Shown: positions 1-9,814, counted from the stretch's first letter. The stretch is 64,000 nucleotides of DNA from Magnetospirillum gryphiswaldense MSR-1 v2 (GCF_000513295.1 NC_023065.1:3642501-3706500); one strand, 5' to 3'. Program-made: numbers and translations. Notes: a model not told the origin generated them from the letters alone.

Positions 1-245
1 AGCAAGGCCCGTTGCCAGGGGACGAAGCGAAATTCGACGGCGGCGCCGCATTGCTTGCCGGCCTCGACCATCAGCTCGGCGTGGTGACCGGGGCGGTTGG
101 CGGCGATGGTGCCATCGACCACCCGTATCTCATCGGTGTATTTCGGTGTCGTCACCAATACCATTGGCACCAGAGGCGAGCTCGCCCAGGAATTTCCTGC
201 CAGCAGGCCGAATGTTGCCAAAGCCCAAAACCCAATCGCCTTCAT
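1..245 (-). CDS. Periplasmic solute-binding protein, family 3-like (N-terminal part)
   Basis: Only the first ~81 residues are in the window; the gene runs off the left edge. It begins MKAIGFWALATFGLLAG, a signal peptide with a short positive N-terminus, hydrophobic core and a likely cleavage site near NSWAS. The mature start (VLVTTPKYTDEIRVVDG) and the later CGAAVEFRFVPWQRAL resemble lobe 1 of family 3 extracellular solute-binding proteins, which bind amino acids or act as orphan periplasmic sensors. The ligand cannot be inferred. The downstream neighbour on the same strand lies beyond the window, and the next gene upstream (DUF2336) is separated by about 100 bases. Confidence 0.6.
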   Translation of the reverse strand, partial: MKAIGFWALATFGLLAGNSWASSPLVPMVLVTTPKYTDEIRVVDGTIAANRPGHHAELMVEAGKQCGAAVEFRFVPWQRAL

Positions 246-348
246 GGTCCCCGTATCCCTTCCCCCAGAGATTATGCGTTCGTTACGCACAGTTTTAGAG
301 GGGTGGGGGAGAAGCGCAAGTGAAGCTTGGGGGGCAGAAGTATAGGGT

Positions 349-1626
349 TTATCCGGCCAGAAATTCCAACTGCCAGATCATCTCGTCGCCGGTCAGCGGA
401 AAGACGCCGTCGCGACCACGCAACACCCGAGGGGCGGGCAGGCGCAGCAATTTGGCCTGCAATTGCTCGGCCAGGGTCACCGACAAGCCGGCCTTCCAGG
501 TGATGGCGGTGATACCCTTGGCGCTTTGCGTGGCCACCGTCTTGCGCACCACTGAAACCGGCAACTCGGCCAGTACCGCCAGGGCGCAGACGACGAAATT
601 GGGGTCGTTGCCGGCCAGCGCGGTGTCGATGGTGCTTTCGTCCAACTGCCCCTTTTCCCGCAATTGGCGGGCGCGGACCAGGGCGGCGGCTTCATCCGAC
701 GCCTTACGCGCCTCGGCCCGCTCGGGGCCGGTGGCTTCCATTTCGTCCAGGCGCTTGGCCACCACGGCGGCCACCGCCACCGCCGCCTCGCGGTCGAGAT
801 CCTGACGCGCCGCCAGGGCCTGCAACAGGCTGGAGGCGACGAAACGGGCCAGTTTGGCGGCGGTCTTGGCCGGCAGCAGCGGGCGGTGGCACAGGGGTTG
901 GTGCCAGGCTTCGATATCGGTGGCGCGGTCGGCCAGGCGGTCCAGGGTTTCCTCGCGGATTTGCGCCGATGGATTGCCCAGCAGGATGGCGATGGCGTCG
1001 ACGTCGTCGGTGGCGGCGATGGCATCGGCCACCCGCACATTGACGGTGGAACGCTTGGAAATCGCCGCCAGCGCACCGGGAATGGGGCCGCCGCCGATGA
1101 CTTCCAGCAAATCCTCGTCGGTGAGCACGGGTGAGAATTGCAGGATCGGCGCCGCCACCGCGATTTCGGCGTCGCGGGCCAGCCGGCGGATGACGTCGGG
1201 CGGCGCATTGGCCACGTCCTTCAGCGCCTCGGCCAGGATTTCGCGCACCTTGGGGATGCGGTCGCGAGCCAGCAATTCCAGCGCGTCATAGGTGGCGCGG
1301 CGCAGGCGGTCCTGTTCATGGGCGGTCAGGCCGGGGGCTAGCCGGGCGATCTTCATGGCCAATTGGGCGCGCACCTGATCGTCGTCATCGGCGGCCAGGG
1401 TGGGATGCGCCTGGGGCGGGGTGGCCGGATTGGCGGCCAGATGGCGCCGCACCTCGGCGCTGGGGTCCTCGACCAGGAAATACAGGATTTCCGGCCGCAC
1501 TTCCGGATGAGCGGCCAGTTTGGCGCGGATTGCGCTGTCTTCGTGCGCGGCCAATTCGCGCGCTTCCTCGTAGGTGAACTTGCGATCACCGCCGCCGAAC
1601 AGACGTTTGATCAATCCAACGACCAT
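349..1626 (-). CDS. DUF2336 domain protein (HEAT-like helical repeats)
   Basis: A 425-residue soluble protein. Residues ~15-90 contain alpha-helical HEAT-like units with the recurring pattern of alanine-rich helices followed by HPEVRPEILYFLVEDPS and NPATP turns, typical of DUF2336, a family frequent in alphaproteobacteria and of unknown biochemical role. The open frame extends further upstream, but ATG at 1626 is preferred: it starts MVVGLIKRLFGGG and lies 4 bases after the stop codon of the diguanylate cyclase gene, so the two are probably cotranscribed and translationally linked. No membrane segment or signal peptide is visible. A signalling or scaffold role next to a c-di-GMP enzyme is inference only. 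Confidence 0.7.
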   Translation of the reverse strand: MVVGLIKRLFGGGDRKFTYEEARELAAHEDSAIRAKLAAHPEVRPEILYFLVEDPSAEVRRHLAANPATPPQAHPTLAADDDDQVRAQLAMKIARLAPGLTAHEQDRLRRATYDALELLARDRIPKVREILAEALKDVANAPPDVIRRLARDAEIAVAAPILQFSPVLTDEDLLEVIGGGPIPGALAAISKRSTVNVRVADAIAATDDVDAIAILLGNPSAQIREETLDRLADRATDIEAWHQPLCHRPLLPAKTAAKLARFVASSLLQALAARQDLDREAAVAVAAVVAKRLDEMEATGPERAEARKASDEAAALVRARQLREKGQLDESTIDTALAGNDPNFVVCALAVLAELPVSVVRKTVATQSAKGITAITWKAGLSVTLAEQLQAKLLRLPAPRVLRGRDGVFPLTGDEMIWQLEFLAG

Positions 1627-1630
1627 GACG

Positions 1631-3298
1631 CTAGTCCCGCTTTCCAGTGGGCGCGGGCGCCAGCCGCCATGCCCCCTTGCCGTCACGCTTGACCTCGTAC
1701 ATGGCGGTGTCGGCGCGGGCCACCAACTCGTCCAGGGATTCGGCACTGGGGCCGGCATGGACGGCGACGCCCAGCGACATATGCAGGGGCTTGTCGGCGC
1801 TGCCGGAGAAATGCGCCAGTTCGGCGCTGGCCGCCAGCATGCCTTCACAGCGGCGGATGGCGATCTGTTCTTCCGCCGCTTCCAGCCAGATGGCGAATTC
1901 GTCGCCGCCCAGGCGCGCCACCAGATCGGTGGGCCGGGTGTGCTTCAGCAGCAGGTCGCGCACTGCCAGCAAGGCCATGTCGCCGGTGTGGTGGCCGTGC
2001 ACGTCGTTGACCGCCTTGAAATTGTCCAGGTCCACATAGATCAGGGCGGCGGGCTTGTGTTCGCGGCTCAGGCGGTTGAAGCGCCGCGCGATTTCCTCGA
2101 AGAAGGCGCGGCGGTTGAACAGGCCGGTCAACGAATCGGTACGCGACAGCCGCAAGATGCGTTCGTGATTGGTGATTTGTTCGTTGGCCAAGCCCACCTG
2201 ATTGGCGACGTCGTCGATCAGCAGGCGGTCGTCGTCGCTCCAGCCCGGGCGGCTGTCGTCGCGCCACAGCAGCACGGCGCCGTTGATGGAATGGCGATAG
2301 CGGCTGACCGTGGCCAGAACATGCCAGGCGGCGATCTTGTCCTCGAAATGGTCGCTGCCGATAAAGGAATCGAGCACGTCCTTTTCCTCGCCGCCCTCGC
2401 CGAACTGGGCGGCCAAGGCGAAGTCGGAGGCTTCCGGCAACAGGCGGAAAATCTGACAGCCGGTGGCGCCCAGGGCGCGCGCCGTGGCCTCGGCGGCGGC
2501 ACGCAGCATGTCGGCGGGATCGACCTCGTCACGGATGGTCCGCACGATATAGGACAGCAGCCGCTCGCGGTTGTTGGCGCGCGACAGCGCCGCGTCGCGC
2601 AGCCGTTCCTGGGTGATGTCGCGGCAGATGCCGCGCGCGCCCTGCCATTGCCCGTCGTCGGAACGCACCGGCGTGCTTGACGCCAGCACGCAGGCTTGGC
2701 TGCCGTCGGCCTGATTCATCCACACTTCCACGTCTTCCATGGCCAAGGCGCTGGCGAACGGGGTCTCGCCCTCGTCCATGGGAGTCTCGGCGATGAAATC
2801 GGCGGGATTGCGGCCAACCAATTCGTCGGCCAGATAGCCTAGCGCGCCTTTGGGGCTGACAAAGACGAAGCGACCGTCGGCGCCCACTTCCCAGGCGAAG
2901 TCGGACGAGATATCCACCAGATCCTTGTAGCGCTGGCGCGATTCGACCAGGGCGGACCGCAGGTTGCGTTCCAGCGTGATGTCGCGGCCCAGCAGCAGAA
3001 AATGACCGTTATCGGCGGGCAGGGCGATCAATTCGACGATGATCGAGCCGCTACCGGCGGGCAGGGTGGCGACACTGGGACGGGCGCTGTTGAGCAGGCT
3101 GGCGATGTCGGGTAGAAGACCGCCCTCCAGGGCGTGTTGCACGACTTCGCCGCGACCGTTGCTGGCGATGACGCGACCGTCACTGGTCACGACCAAGGCG
3201 GCGCCGGGATAGGCGGCCAAGGCGGCGGCGCCCAAGCCCACGGGGGCCGATCCACCACCGGACCCAGGACGATGCTGCTGATCGAAAGCCAAGTTCAT
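1631..3298 (-). CDS. PAS/GAF-GGDEF diguanylate cyclase
   Basis: A 555-residue cytoplasmic signalling protein that should make cyclic di-GMP from GTP. An N-terminal PAS-like segment (~30-110) is followed by a second PAS domain (RQRYKDLVDISSDFAWEV onwards), a GAF-like region beginning RANNRERLLSYIV, and a C-terminal GGDEF domain that starts near RTDSLTGLFNRRAFF. The active-site loop GGDEF is intact (~464-468), and the RPTD I-site lies exactly five residues upstream, so product inhibition is expected. There is no EAL domain and no transmembrane helix. The frame allows GTG at 3310; ATG at 3298 (MNLAFDQQ) is chosen. It is followed 4 bases later by the DUF2336 gene. The sensed signal is unknown. 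Confidence 0.88.
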   Translation of the reverse strand: MNLAFDQQHRPGSGGGSAPVGLGAAALAAYPGAALVVTSDGRVIASNGRGEVVQHALEGGLLPDIASLLNSARPSVATLPAGSGSIIVELIALPADNGHFLLLGRDITLERNLRSALVESRQRYKDLVDISSDFAWEVGADGRFVFVSPKGALGYLADELVGRNPADFIAETPMDEGETPFASALAMEDVEVWMNQADGSQACVLASSTPVRSDDGQWQGARGICRDITQERLRDAALSRANNRERLLSYIVRTIRDEVDPADMLRAAAEATARALGATGCQIFRLLPEASDFALAAQFGEGGEEKDVLDSFIGSDHFEDKIAAWHVLATVSRYRHSINGAVLLWRDDSRPGWSDDDRLLIDDVANQVGLANEQITNHERILRLSRTDSLTGLFNRRAFFEEIARRFNRLSREHKPAALIYVDLDNFKAVNDVHGHHTGDMALLAVRDLLLKHTRPTDLVARLGGDEFAIWLEAAEEQIAIRRCEGMLAASAELAHFSGSADKPLHMSLGVAVHAGPSAESLDELVARADTAMYEVKRDGKGAWRLAPAPTGKRD

Positions 3299-3411
3299 CC
3301 CCACCCACACTCAAAAATCCTATGCTTCAGGTGTTAGCATATCGGCCAAGGTTTAACGACCCCAAAACCCTAAGGTTGCCTTTTGCCGCGCCCGGGCGTA
3401 GCACAGGGGGC

Positions 3412-4134
3412 ATGAACCAAGACCATCATCCCCGCCCGCCCGTGGACCAGTTGGAAACCTGGGTTTTCGATCTGGACAACACGCTTTATCCGGCCAGCAG
3501 CAGCCTGTTTCCGCAGATCGACGTGCGCATGCGCCAGTTCATCGCCGACCGCCTGGGGTTGGGGTTGGACGAGGCCTTCGCCCTGCAAAAGCGCTATTAC
3601 CGCGAATTCGGTACCACCTTGCGCGGGCTGATGACCGTGCACGGCATGGAACCCGCCGATTTCCTGGCTTATGTCCACGACATCGACCATTCGGTGCTGG
3701 AGGCGGCGCCGCGCCTGGATGCCGCCTTGGCGGCCTTGCCGGGGCGCAAGCTGATCTTCACCAACGGCTCGGAACGCCACGCCGAAAAGGTGTTGGCGCA
3801 ATTGGGGCTGGAGCGCCATTTCGCCGGCATCTTCGACATCGCCGCCGCCCGCTTCATCCCCAAGCCGCAGTCGGAATGCTATGACCTGATGGTGCGGCGC
3901 TTCGATTTCGACCCGCGGAACGCAGCCATGGTCGAGGATCTGCAGCGCAACTTGGCGCCGGCGGCGGCCTTGGGCATGACCACCGTGTGGGTGCGCCAGG
4001 ACGACCACCCCGATGCCCGGGTGGTGATGGACGACCATGACCATATGGGCCATGTCCACCACATCACCGACGACCTGTCCCACTGGCTCGAGCAGGTGGT
4101 TGCCACCCCAAAGGCGCCTCCTTCGGTGCGTTGA
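3412..4134 (+). CDS. HAD-family pyrimidine 5'-nucleotidase
   Basis: A 240-residue haloacid-dehalogenase-superfamily phosphatase. Motif I is FDLDNTLYP (nucleophile and acid/base aspartates), motif II is FTNGSERH, the motif III lysine is in FIPKPQSE, and motif IV is NAAMVEDLQRNL. This combination matches the bacterial and yeast pyrimidine 5'-nucleotidase group (Sdt1/Phm8 type), which dephosphorylates nucleoside monophosphates. The open frame begins upstream, but ATG 3412 follows AGGGGG and begins just before the conserved core. A gene of this type often precedes dapD in alphaproteobacteria, as here (64 bases). A histidine and aspartate-rich tail near DDHDHMGHVHH is unusual and could bind metal. 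Confidence 0.82.
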   Translation: MNQDHHPRPPVDQLETWVFDLDNTLYPASSSLFPQIDVRMRQFIADRLGLGLDEAFALQKRYYREFGTTLRGLMTVHGMEPADFLAYVHDIDHSVLEAAPRLDAALAALPGRKLIFTNGSERHAEKVLAQLGLERHFAGIFDIAAARFIPKPQSECYDLMVRRFDFDPRNAAMVEDLQRNLAPAAALGMTTVWVRQDDHPDARVVMDDHDHMGHVHHITDDLSHWLEQVVATPKAPPSVR

Positions 4135-4198
4135 CTTGGGGGGTAAACGCGCTATGTTTCCGCCAACTCCAATCATTGCCTGAACAAGGATACCGGCC

Positions 4199-5041
4199 AT
4201 GAGCTTCGCCGACCTGCAAAAAGCCATCGAGGACGCCTGGGAAGTCCGCGACACCATCAATGCCAAGACCGATTCCAAGATCCGCGATGCGGTGGAGATG
4301 GCCTTGGGCATGCTCGATACCGGCCATATGCGCGTCGCCGAGAAGCTGGATGGCGAGTGGGTGGTCAATCAGTGGCTGAAGAAGGCGGTGCTGCTGTCCT
4401 TCCGTCTCAACGATTCGCGCCCGGTTTCCGGTGCGCCTAACGGCTCGCATTGGTTCGACAAGGTGCCGACCAAGTTCGAGGGTTGGGATGAAGGCATGTT
4501 CCAGGCCCATGGCTTCCGCGCCGTTCCCGGCGCCGTGGTCCGTCGTCCGGCCTATATCGCCCCCGGCGTGGTGCTGATGCCCAGCTTCGTCAATGTGGGC
4601 GCCTATGTGGACAGCGGCACCATGGTCGATACCTGGGCCACCGTCGGCTCGTGCGCCCAGATCGGCCGCAACGTCCATATCTCTGGCGGCGCCGGTATCG
4701 GCGGCGTGCTGGAACCGTTGCAGGCCGGCCCGGTGATCCTGGAAGACAACGTCTTCATCGGTGCGCGGGCCGAAGTGGCCGAAGGCGTCATCGTCGAGGA
4801 AGGCGCGGTGCTGTCCATGGGCGTCTATATCGGCAAGTCGACCAAGATCGTCGACCGTGCCACCGGCGAGGTGTTCTATGGCCGCGTCCCGGCCTATTCG
4901 GTGGTGGTGTCGGGGACCATGCCGGGCAAGCCCCTGCCCAACGGCGAACCCGGTCCCAATCTCTATTGCGCCGTCATCGTCAAGCGCGTGGACGAACAGA
5001 CCCGCTCCAAGGTCTCCATCAACGAATTGCTGCGCGACTGA
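4199..5041 (+). CDS. dapD: 2,3,4,5-tetrahydropyridine-2,6-dicarboxylate N-succinyltransferase
   Basis: A 280-residue enzyme that transfers succinyl from succinyl-CoA to tetrahydrodipicolinate in the succinylase branch of lysine and meso-diaminopimelate synthesis. The N-terminal helical domain ([17 protein letters not shown]) is followed by left-handed beta-helix hexapeptide turns with [20 protein letters not shown] and [20 protein letters not shown], characteristic of DapD trimers. Length matches the family. Its stop codon overlaps the dapE start by one base (TGATG), so the two consecutive pathway enzymes are translationally coupled. Confidence 0.97.
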   Translation: MSFADLQKAIEDAWEVRDTINAKTDSKIRDAVEMALGMLDTGHMRVAEKLDGEWVVNQWLKKAVLLSFRLNDSRPVSGAPNGSHWFDKVPTKFEGWDEGMFQAHGFRAVPGAVVRRPAYIAPGVVLMPSFVNVGAYVDSGTMVDTWATVGSCAQIGRNVHISGGAGIGGVLEPLQAGPVILEDNVFIGARAEVAEGVIVEEGAVLSMGVYIGKSTKIVDRATGEVFYGRVPAYSVVVSGTMPGKPLPNGEPGPNLYCAVIVKRVDEQTRSKVSINELLRD

Positions 5042-6183
5042 TGAACCTGTCCGACCCCGTCGGCCTGACCGCCGAACTGATCAAATGCGCCAGCGTCACC
5101 CCTGAGGATGCCGGCGCCCGCGACCTGTTGGCCGGTTGGCTGCGGGAACTGGGTTTTGATTGCCATGCGGTGGATTCCGCCACCGGTGGGCCGCTGATCC
5201 GCAATCTTTACGCCCGCCGGGGTTCGGACGGCATCAATTTCTGTTTTGCCGGACACACCGACGTGGTGCCGGTGGGGGCGTCGGGCTGGAGCGTCGAGCC
5301 CTTCGCCGGCACCATCTTGAACAATCGCCTGTACGGGCGCGGCGCCACCGACATGAAGGGTGCCATCGCCTGTTTCGTCGCCGCCGTTTCGCGCTTCGTC
5401 GCCAAGGGCCAGCCGGCCGGCTCCATCAGCCTGCTGATCACCGGCGACGAGGAAGGCCCGGCGGTGGACGGCACCGTCAAGGTGCTGGACTGGCTGAAGG
5501 TGCGCGGCGAACGCCTGGATATGTGTCTGGTGGGCGAGCCCACCAATCCGGGCCGGCTGGGCGAGATGATGAAGATCGGGCGCCGGGGCTCGCTCAATTG
5601 CCGTATCACCGTGTTCGGCACCCAGGGCCATTCCGCCTATCCGCATCTGGCCGACAATCCCATCCCCCGGCTGCTGGCCATGCTGAACGCCCTGACCGCC
5701 GAGCCGTTGGACCACGGCTCGCCGCATTTTCAGGCCTCGACCCTGGCCTTGACCACGGTGGATGTGGGCAATGCCGCCACCAACGTCATTCCGGCCCAGG
5801 CGCGGGCCGGCTTCAACATCCGCTTCAACGATCTGCACAGCGGAAAATCGCTGGAACAGTGGATCAGGCACACCTTGGACAGCGTCGGCGGCGATTATGA
5901 GTGCAAGATCGAGGTCTCGGGCGAAAGCTTTCTGACCGAGCCGGGGGTCTTGTCCGAGGCGGTGGCCGAATGCGCCCGGGCGGTGACCGGCCTGACGCCG
6001 GAATTGTCGACCACGGGGGGCACCTCGGATGCCCGCTTCATCAAGAATCATTGCCCGGTGCTGGAATTCGGGCTGGTCAGCCAGACCATGCACAAGGTGG
6101 ATGAATACGTGGCCGTCGATGACCTGGAGGCGTTGACGCAAATCTATCTGGGCGTGCTGGAACGCTTGGTGGGATCACAGTGA
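5041..6183 (+). CDS. dapE: Succinyl-diaminopimelate desuccinylase
   Basis: A 380-residue M20-family zinc amidohydrolase that cleaves N-succinyl-LL-diaminopimelate to LL-diaminopimelate and succinate. Metal and catalytic residues are visible: the histidine in FAGHTDVVP, the aspartate in GRGATDMKG, the glutamate pair in TGDEEGPA, the ligand region LVGEPT and the C-terminal histidine in QTMHKVDE. The lid/dimerisation domain lies around 180-290 ([20 protein letters not shown]). It starts at the ATG overlapping the dapD stop. The pathway is continued by dapF, which lies about 47 kb away at 53305-54147. Confidence 0.97.
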   Translation: MNLSDPVGLTAELIKCASVTPEDAGARDLLAGWLRELGFDCHAVDSATGGPLIRNLYARRGSDGINFCFAGHTDVVPVGASGWSVEPFAGTILNNRLYGRGATDMKGAIACFVAAVSRFVAKGQPAGSISLLITGDEEGPAVDGTVKVLDWLKVRGERLDMCLVGEPTNPGRLGEMMKIGRRGSLNCRITVFGTQGHSAYPHLADNPIPRLLAMLNALTAEPLDHGSPHFQASTLALTTVDVGNAATNVIPAQARAGFNIRFNDLHSGKSLEQWIRHTLDSVGGDYECKIEVSGESFLTEPGVLSEAVAECARAVTGLTPELSTTGGTSDARFIKNHCPVLEFGLVSQTMHKVDEYVAVDDLEALTQIYLGVLERLVGSQ

Positions 6184-6746
6184 TCGACCGCACCGAAATG
6201 CATGCCGGTATCTACGGCGCCTGGCGGTTGGCCCGGCGCGATCCCGGCGGCATGGTGTGGATCAATCCGACGCCGCAAGGCATGTGGAATTCGTTTTGGG
6301 CCGCCATCCTGGTGCTGCCTGGGGCCATGGCCCTGGAAATCCTGTCCGGCGGTTTCGGCGACGATCCCGGTTTGCGCGATGTCGCGGTCAAGCTGATCGC
6401 CTACACCATTCGCTGGGTGTCCTATCCGCTGCTGATGATCTATGTCGCCGACAGCCTGGGCTGTTTCGACCGCTATTGGCGCTATATCGCCGCCAATAAC
6501 TGGGCCAGCGTCGTGCAGGTGGGGTTATTGCTGCCCTTGGTGTCGGTGGCGGTATTGTCGCAGATGCCGGCCCTGTTGTTTGTGGTGCAGATCTTCGTCT
6601 TTCTGCTGCTGGTCTATCACGGCTATGTCGCCTATGTGGCGCTGGGGGTGAGGATCAGCGCCGCCATCGGCATCACCGTCATGGATTTGCTGCTGGCCCT
6701 GTTGGTGGACAACATCGCCACCCGGGTGGCCGAGGGCGTCTGGTAA
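6180..6746 (+). CDS. Integral membrane protein of unknown function
   Basis: A 188-residue hydrophobic protein starting at a GTG that overlaps the dapE stop by 4 bases, so it belongs to the dap operon. After an amphipathic N-terminus there are four or five likely transmembrane helices, including [52 protein letters not shown] and [18 protein letters not shown]. The layout resembles Yip1-like membrane proteins found after dapE in related bacteria, but no catalytic motif is seen and no function is assigned. Confidence 0.75.
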   Translation: MIDRTEMHAGIYGAWRLARRDPGGMVWINPTPQGMWNSFWAAILVLPGAMALEILSGGFGDDPGLRDVAVKLIAYTIRWVSYPLLMIYVADSLGCFDRYWRYIAANNWASVVQVGLLLPLVSVAVLSQMPALLFVVQIFVFLLLVYHGYVAYVALGVRISAAIGITVMDLLLALLVDNIATRVAEGVW

Positions 6747-6757
6747 AGGGGACACGC

Positions 6758-7408
6758 ATGGACAAGCAGACCTGGACCGCCGTCGATGCGTATTTCGCCC
6801 AGGCGCTGATGCCCGCCGACCCGGTGCTCGACGCCGCCCTGGCCGCCAGCCGTGACGCTGCCCTGCCGGCCATCAATGTCGCTCCCAACCAGGGCAAGCT
6901 GTTGCACCTGCTGGCCCGCATGATGGCGGCGCGCAACATTCTGGAAATCGGCACCCTGGCCGCCTATTCCACCCTGTGGCTGGCCCGCGCCCTGCCCGCC
7001 GGCGGGCGGCTGGTGACGCTGGAGGCCGATCCGGCCCATGCTGTCGTCGCCCGCGCCAACATCGCCCGCGCCGGTCTGGATTCGGTTATCGATCTGCGCG
7101 AGGGCAAGGCGCTGGATATCCTGCCCGGCCTGACCGGTCCGTTCGACTTCGTCTTCATCGATGCCGACAAGACCAACAATGTCCATTACTTCGAATGGGC
7201 GCTGAAGCTCTCCCGCCCCGGCGCGGTGATCATCGTCGACAACGTGGTGCGCGACGGCAAGGTACTGGACGCGCAGGTCGAGGAAAAAGTCCAAGGTGTG
7301 CGCCGTCTGGCCGAAAGGCTGACCGGCGATAGCCGGGTCAGCGCCACCGCCTTGCAAACCGTCGGCGGCAAGGGCTGGGACGGCTTCATCCTGGCGGTGG
7401 TGAATTAG
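6758..7408 (+). CDS. O-methyltransferase, family 3 (SAM-dependent)
   Basis: A 216-residue class I methyltransferase of the catechol/caffeoyl-CoA O-methyltransferase type. The SAM-binding motif I is ILEIGTLAAYSTLWLARALP, motif II gives LVTLEADPAHAVVARANI, and the metal-binding aspartates are in FDFVFIDADKTNN and the following IIVDNVVRDG. The substrate is not predictable. It begins 11 bases after the membrane protein gene, so it is probably the last gene of the dapD operon. Its stop codon overlaps the stop of the convergent gene at 7405 by 3 bases, leaving no room for a separate terminator. Confidence 0.87.
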   Translation: MDKQTWTAVDAYFAQALMPADPVLDAALAASRDAALPAINVAPNQGKLLHLLARMMAARNILEIGTLAAYSTLWLARALPAGGRLVTLEADPAHAVVARANIARAGLDSVIDLREGKALDILPGLTGPFDFVFIDADKTNNVHYFEWALKLSRPGAVIIVDNVVRDGKVLDAQVEEKVQGVRRLAERLTGDSRVSATALQTVGGKGWDGFILAVVN

Positions 7409-8637
7409 CGTTTCTGCGCCGCTTCGGCGGCGGCGAACATGGTGGTGACGAAATCGGCGATGGTCTTCAACTCGCTGGACTGGCTGATATCGGCAGCCTT
7501 GGCCCGTTCCACCATCTTGCCGACATAATCGGGCCGCCCCGGCAGGCCGAAGGCCTTATTGAAACGGTCATCGCCCAGCGCCCCATGGGCGGCCATGACG
7601 AACACCGCCAATTGGTCGGTGCGGAACCCCAACTCGCCCACCAGCATCTTGCCGACCAGACCGTTGACCGCACCCAGAATGCCGGTGACCCGCACCGTCT
7701 GTTCGGCGTTGGGCAGCAGGGCGCGCACCTTGGGGTCCAGCAGGGTCATGGTGAAGGCGTTGGCTTTCAGACGCTTGCCATCGGCGGTCAGAATGTCGGA
7801 CAGGCGGGCGCGCCGGTCCTTGTCGTCGGTCTTGACGATGTCGGTCAGCAATGGCGCCATGCCGTCGCTGACCCGTTTGTCGGCGGTGCTGATCGGGGTG
7901 GGCTTGCCCTTGCGCCCGCTGTCCAGCACGTCAGGCAATTGATAACCGGGGCGGCCTTGGGCGTTTTCGTTCACCTCGACCACCGGGGTCGGCGGCGGCG
8001 GGTTGTCGGGGTCGGCGCGCAGGCGGCGGATGTCTTCGGCCAGCCGGTAATCCAGCAGACGCGGTCCCAGGCGACGGACCATGCCGGGACTCATCAGGCA
8101 ATATTCGGGGATGATCGGCACCTGCCAGTCATGGCGCAGGTAATCTTGAAAGGCGATATACAGAATCTCGCCCCGGCTTTTTGGGCGGGTGCCGGCGGAT
8201 TGGGTTTCGGCCAGTGACAAAAGTGCCCGCAACCGGGCCAACAGGCCGCGTTGGGCCTGACGGCGCGGGCGTTGGCGCAAGGTCTTGGCGGTGCCGTCCA
8301 GGCGGCTGCGGAAATGGCGTTTGGCGGCGGTACGCACCACCATGGCCACCACCTGATCCAGGCTGCGCCCGCATTCCAGCAAGGCTTCGGCATCGTCCAC
8401 CGCCACCTTGCGGCGGTCGATCAGCAGATGGCGAAACTGTTCCGGATTGCTGCGAAAGGCCTGGAAACAACGATCCAGCAGCTCGACATCGTCGAGGATG
8501 GCTTCCAGCGCATTGCGCTTGGGCAGGTGACGCACCTCGGGGACCAGTTCGGCCAAAACCTCGACCACCGGCCCTTGCAGGGTGGCGTTGATCTTGCGGA
8601 CGACCGCCGCATGGTCGATGGCGGTCGTCGATCGCAT
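7405..8637 (-). CDS. Unrecognised protein, paralogue of the following gene
   Basis: About 410 residues, soluble, mostly helical, and not assigned to any family I know. The N-terminal ~100 residues (LQGPVVEVLAELVPEVRHLP, LLDRCFQAFRSNPEQF, GRSLDQVVAMVVRTAAKRHF) align closely with the adjacent gene at 8720-9814. A basic stretch then leads into a divergent middle with a proline-rich linker (NPPPPTPVVEV), the shared motif ARLSDIL, and a C-terminal part with GKMLVGELGFRTDQLAVFVM also echoed in the neighbour. ATG 8637 is preferred to 8649 because GGGGA lies 6 bases upstream and the start then lines up with the paralogue. The KRHFRSR and following basic residues could contact nucleic acid, which is speculation. 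Confidence 0.75.
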   Translation of the reverse strand: MRSTTAIDHAAVVRKINATLQGPVVEVLAELVPEVRHLPKRNALEAILDDVELLDRCFQAFRSNPEQFRHLLIDRRKVAVDDAEALLECGRSLDQVVAMVVRTAAKRHFRSRLDGTAKTLRQRPRRQAQRGLLARLRALLSLAETQSAGTRPKSRGEILYIAFQDYLRHDWQVPIIPEYCLMSPGMVRRLGPRLLDYRLAEDIRRLRADPDNPPPPTPVVEVNENAQGRPGYQLPDVLDSGRKGKPTPISTADKRVSDGMAPLLTDIVKTDDKDRRARLSDILTADGKRLKANAFTMTLLDPKVRALLPNAEQTVRVTGILGAVNGLVGKMLVGELGFRTDQLAVFVMAAHGALGDDRFNKAFGLPGRPDYVGKMVERAKAADISQSSELKTIADFVTTMFAAAEAAQKR

Positions 8638-8719
8638 GGAATTCCCCATAAAACCATTGCCCTCGGCACAGGCGTATACGACCGATCATCGGCGCAAGGG
8701 GTTAGCAAAGTCCTAAACC

Positions 8720-9814
8720 TCAGGTCGGGTCGGCACGTTTGAACAATTGGCGGACAAAGCTTGCGCATTCGTTCAGGTCCGAGGCCTGGGTCAGACCGGC
8801 TTGACGTGCCCGCTGAGTCAGGCGGATGACGATGGCGGCATCGGCATTGGGACCGAAAAAGCGGGCGAAGGAATCCGGACCGATGGTTTCATGGGCGACC
8901 AGCAGCACGGTAGCCACCTGATCCAGCCGCAATCCCAGTTCCGCCACCAGCAGCTTGGCCGCCATGGTCCCGGTTTCGCGCAAAGGAGCGCTTAGGGGCT
9001 GGTCGGCCGAGCGCGGGCGCAACTGGGCGCGCAAATCCGTGTTTTGCAGCACCTTGGCGAAGGCTTCCAGCTTCAGGCCGCCGCCGGGGGCCAAGATGTC
9101 GGACAGCCGGGCGCGTTCGTCACGGCGCGGGCCGGGCGCGCGGGCGGATTGTTGCTGCTCGGGGGTTTCAAACAGCTTGGCTGCTTCCTCGGGGTCGTCG
9201 ACCACCTTGCGCAACTGTGCGATATCTTTCAGCTCCAGCAGCTTTTCCCCCAGCGAGCGGGCCAGATTGGGTGACATCTCGGCATAGGTGGGAACCAGCG
9301 GCACCTGCCATTCATGCAGCAGATGGGCCTTGAGCGCGTCGTACAATTCCTCGGCCCGCCCGCGCAAGGGGGTGGCGTGCAGGCTGGAGGACAGCGGCGG
9401 TGTCTTGAACAATTTGGTCAGGCGCTGATGCAGGCGCTGATGCGCTGCCTGGGCCTGTGGGCGATGTGGGGTATGGCGGCGGCGGAAGTGGCGTTTGGCG
9501 GCGGTACGGACGATCATCGCCACCACCTGTTCCAGCGACCGGCCGCAGGCCAACTGGGTGCAATCGTCGTTGACCGGGCGCTGCGCCGCGTCGACCAGGA
9601 TGGATTGGAACTTGTCGCGCTTGGCGCGAAAGACCTGGAAACAACGGTCCAGCAAGCCGATATCGTCCAGCGTCCGCTCATAGGCGCGGTCCGCCGGCAG
9701 CTTTTTCAGCTCGGGCAGGAACTGGCACAAGACAGCCAGCACCGAACCCTGCAAGGCTTCGTTGACTTGCCTGACGGCGTTGCCGCCGCCTCCCGCAATC
9801 TCGCCTGACACCAT
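8720..9814 (-). CDS. Unrecognised protein, paralogue of the preceding gene
   Basis: About 364 residues, tandem paralogue of the gene at 7405-8637, 82 bases upstream of it on the same strand. Shared blocks in the same order are ALQGSVLAVLCQFLPELKKLP, LDDIGLLDRCFQVFRAKRD, GRSLEQVVAMIVRTAAKRHF, a HEWQVPLVPTYAEMSP block (DWQVPIIPEYCLMSP in the paralogue), ARLSDIL and AKLLVAELGLRLDQVATVLL. The frame opens at a TTG at 9862 with an ATG at 9844; ATG 9814 is chosen because it aligns with the paralogue's start. No signal peptide, membrane helix or known catalytic motif is visible. Conservation of both copies suggests related but distinct roles. Confidence 0.75.
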   Translation of the reverse strand: MVSGEIAGGGGNAVRQVNEALQGSVLAVLCQFLPELKKLPADRAYERTLDDIGLLDRCFQVFRAKRDKFQSILVDAAQRPVNDDCTQLACGRSLEQVVAMIVRTAAKRHFRRRHTPHRPQAQAAHQRLHQRLTKLFKTPPLSSSLHATPLRGRAEELYDALKAHLLHEWQVPLVPTYAEMSPNLARSLGEKLLELKDIAQLRKVVDDPEEAAKLFETPEQQQSARAPGPRRDERARLSDILAPGGGLKLEAFAKVLQNTDLRAQLRPRSADQPLSAPLRETGTMAAKLLVAELGLRLDQVATVLLVAHETIGPDSFARFFGPNADAAIVIRLTQRARQAGLTQASDLNECASFVRQLFKRADPT

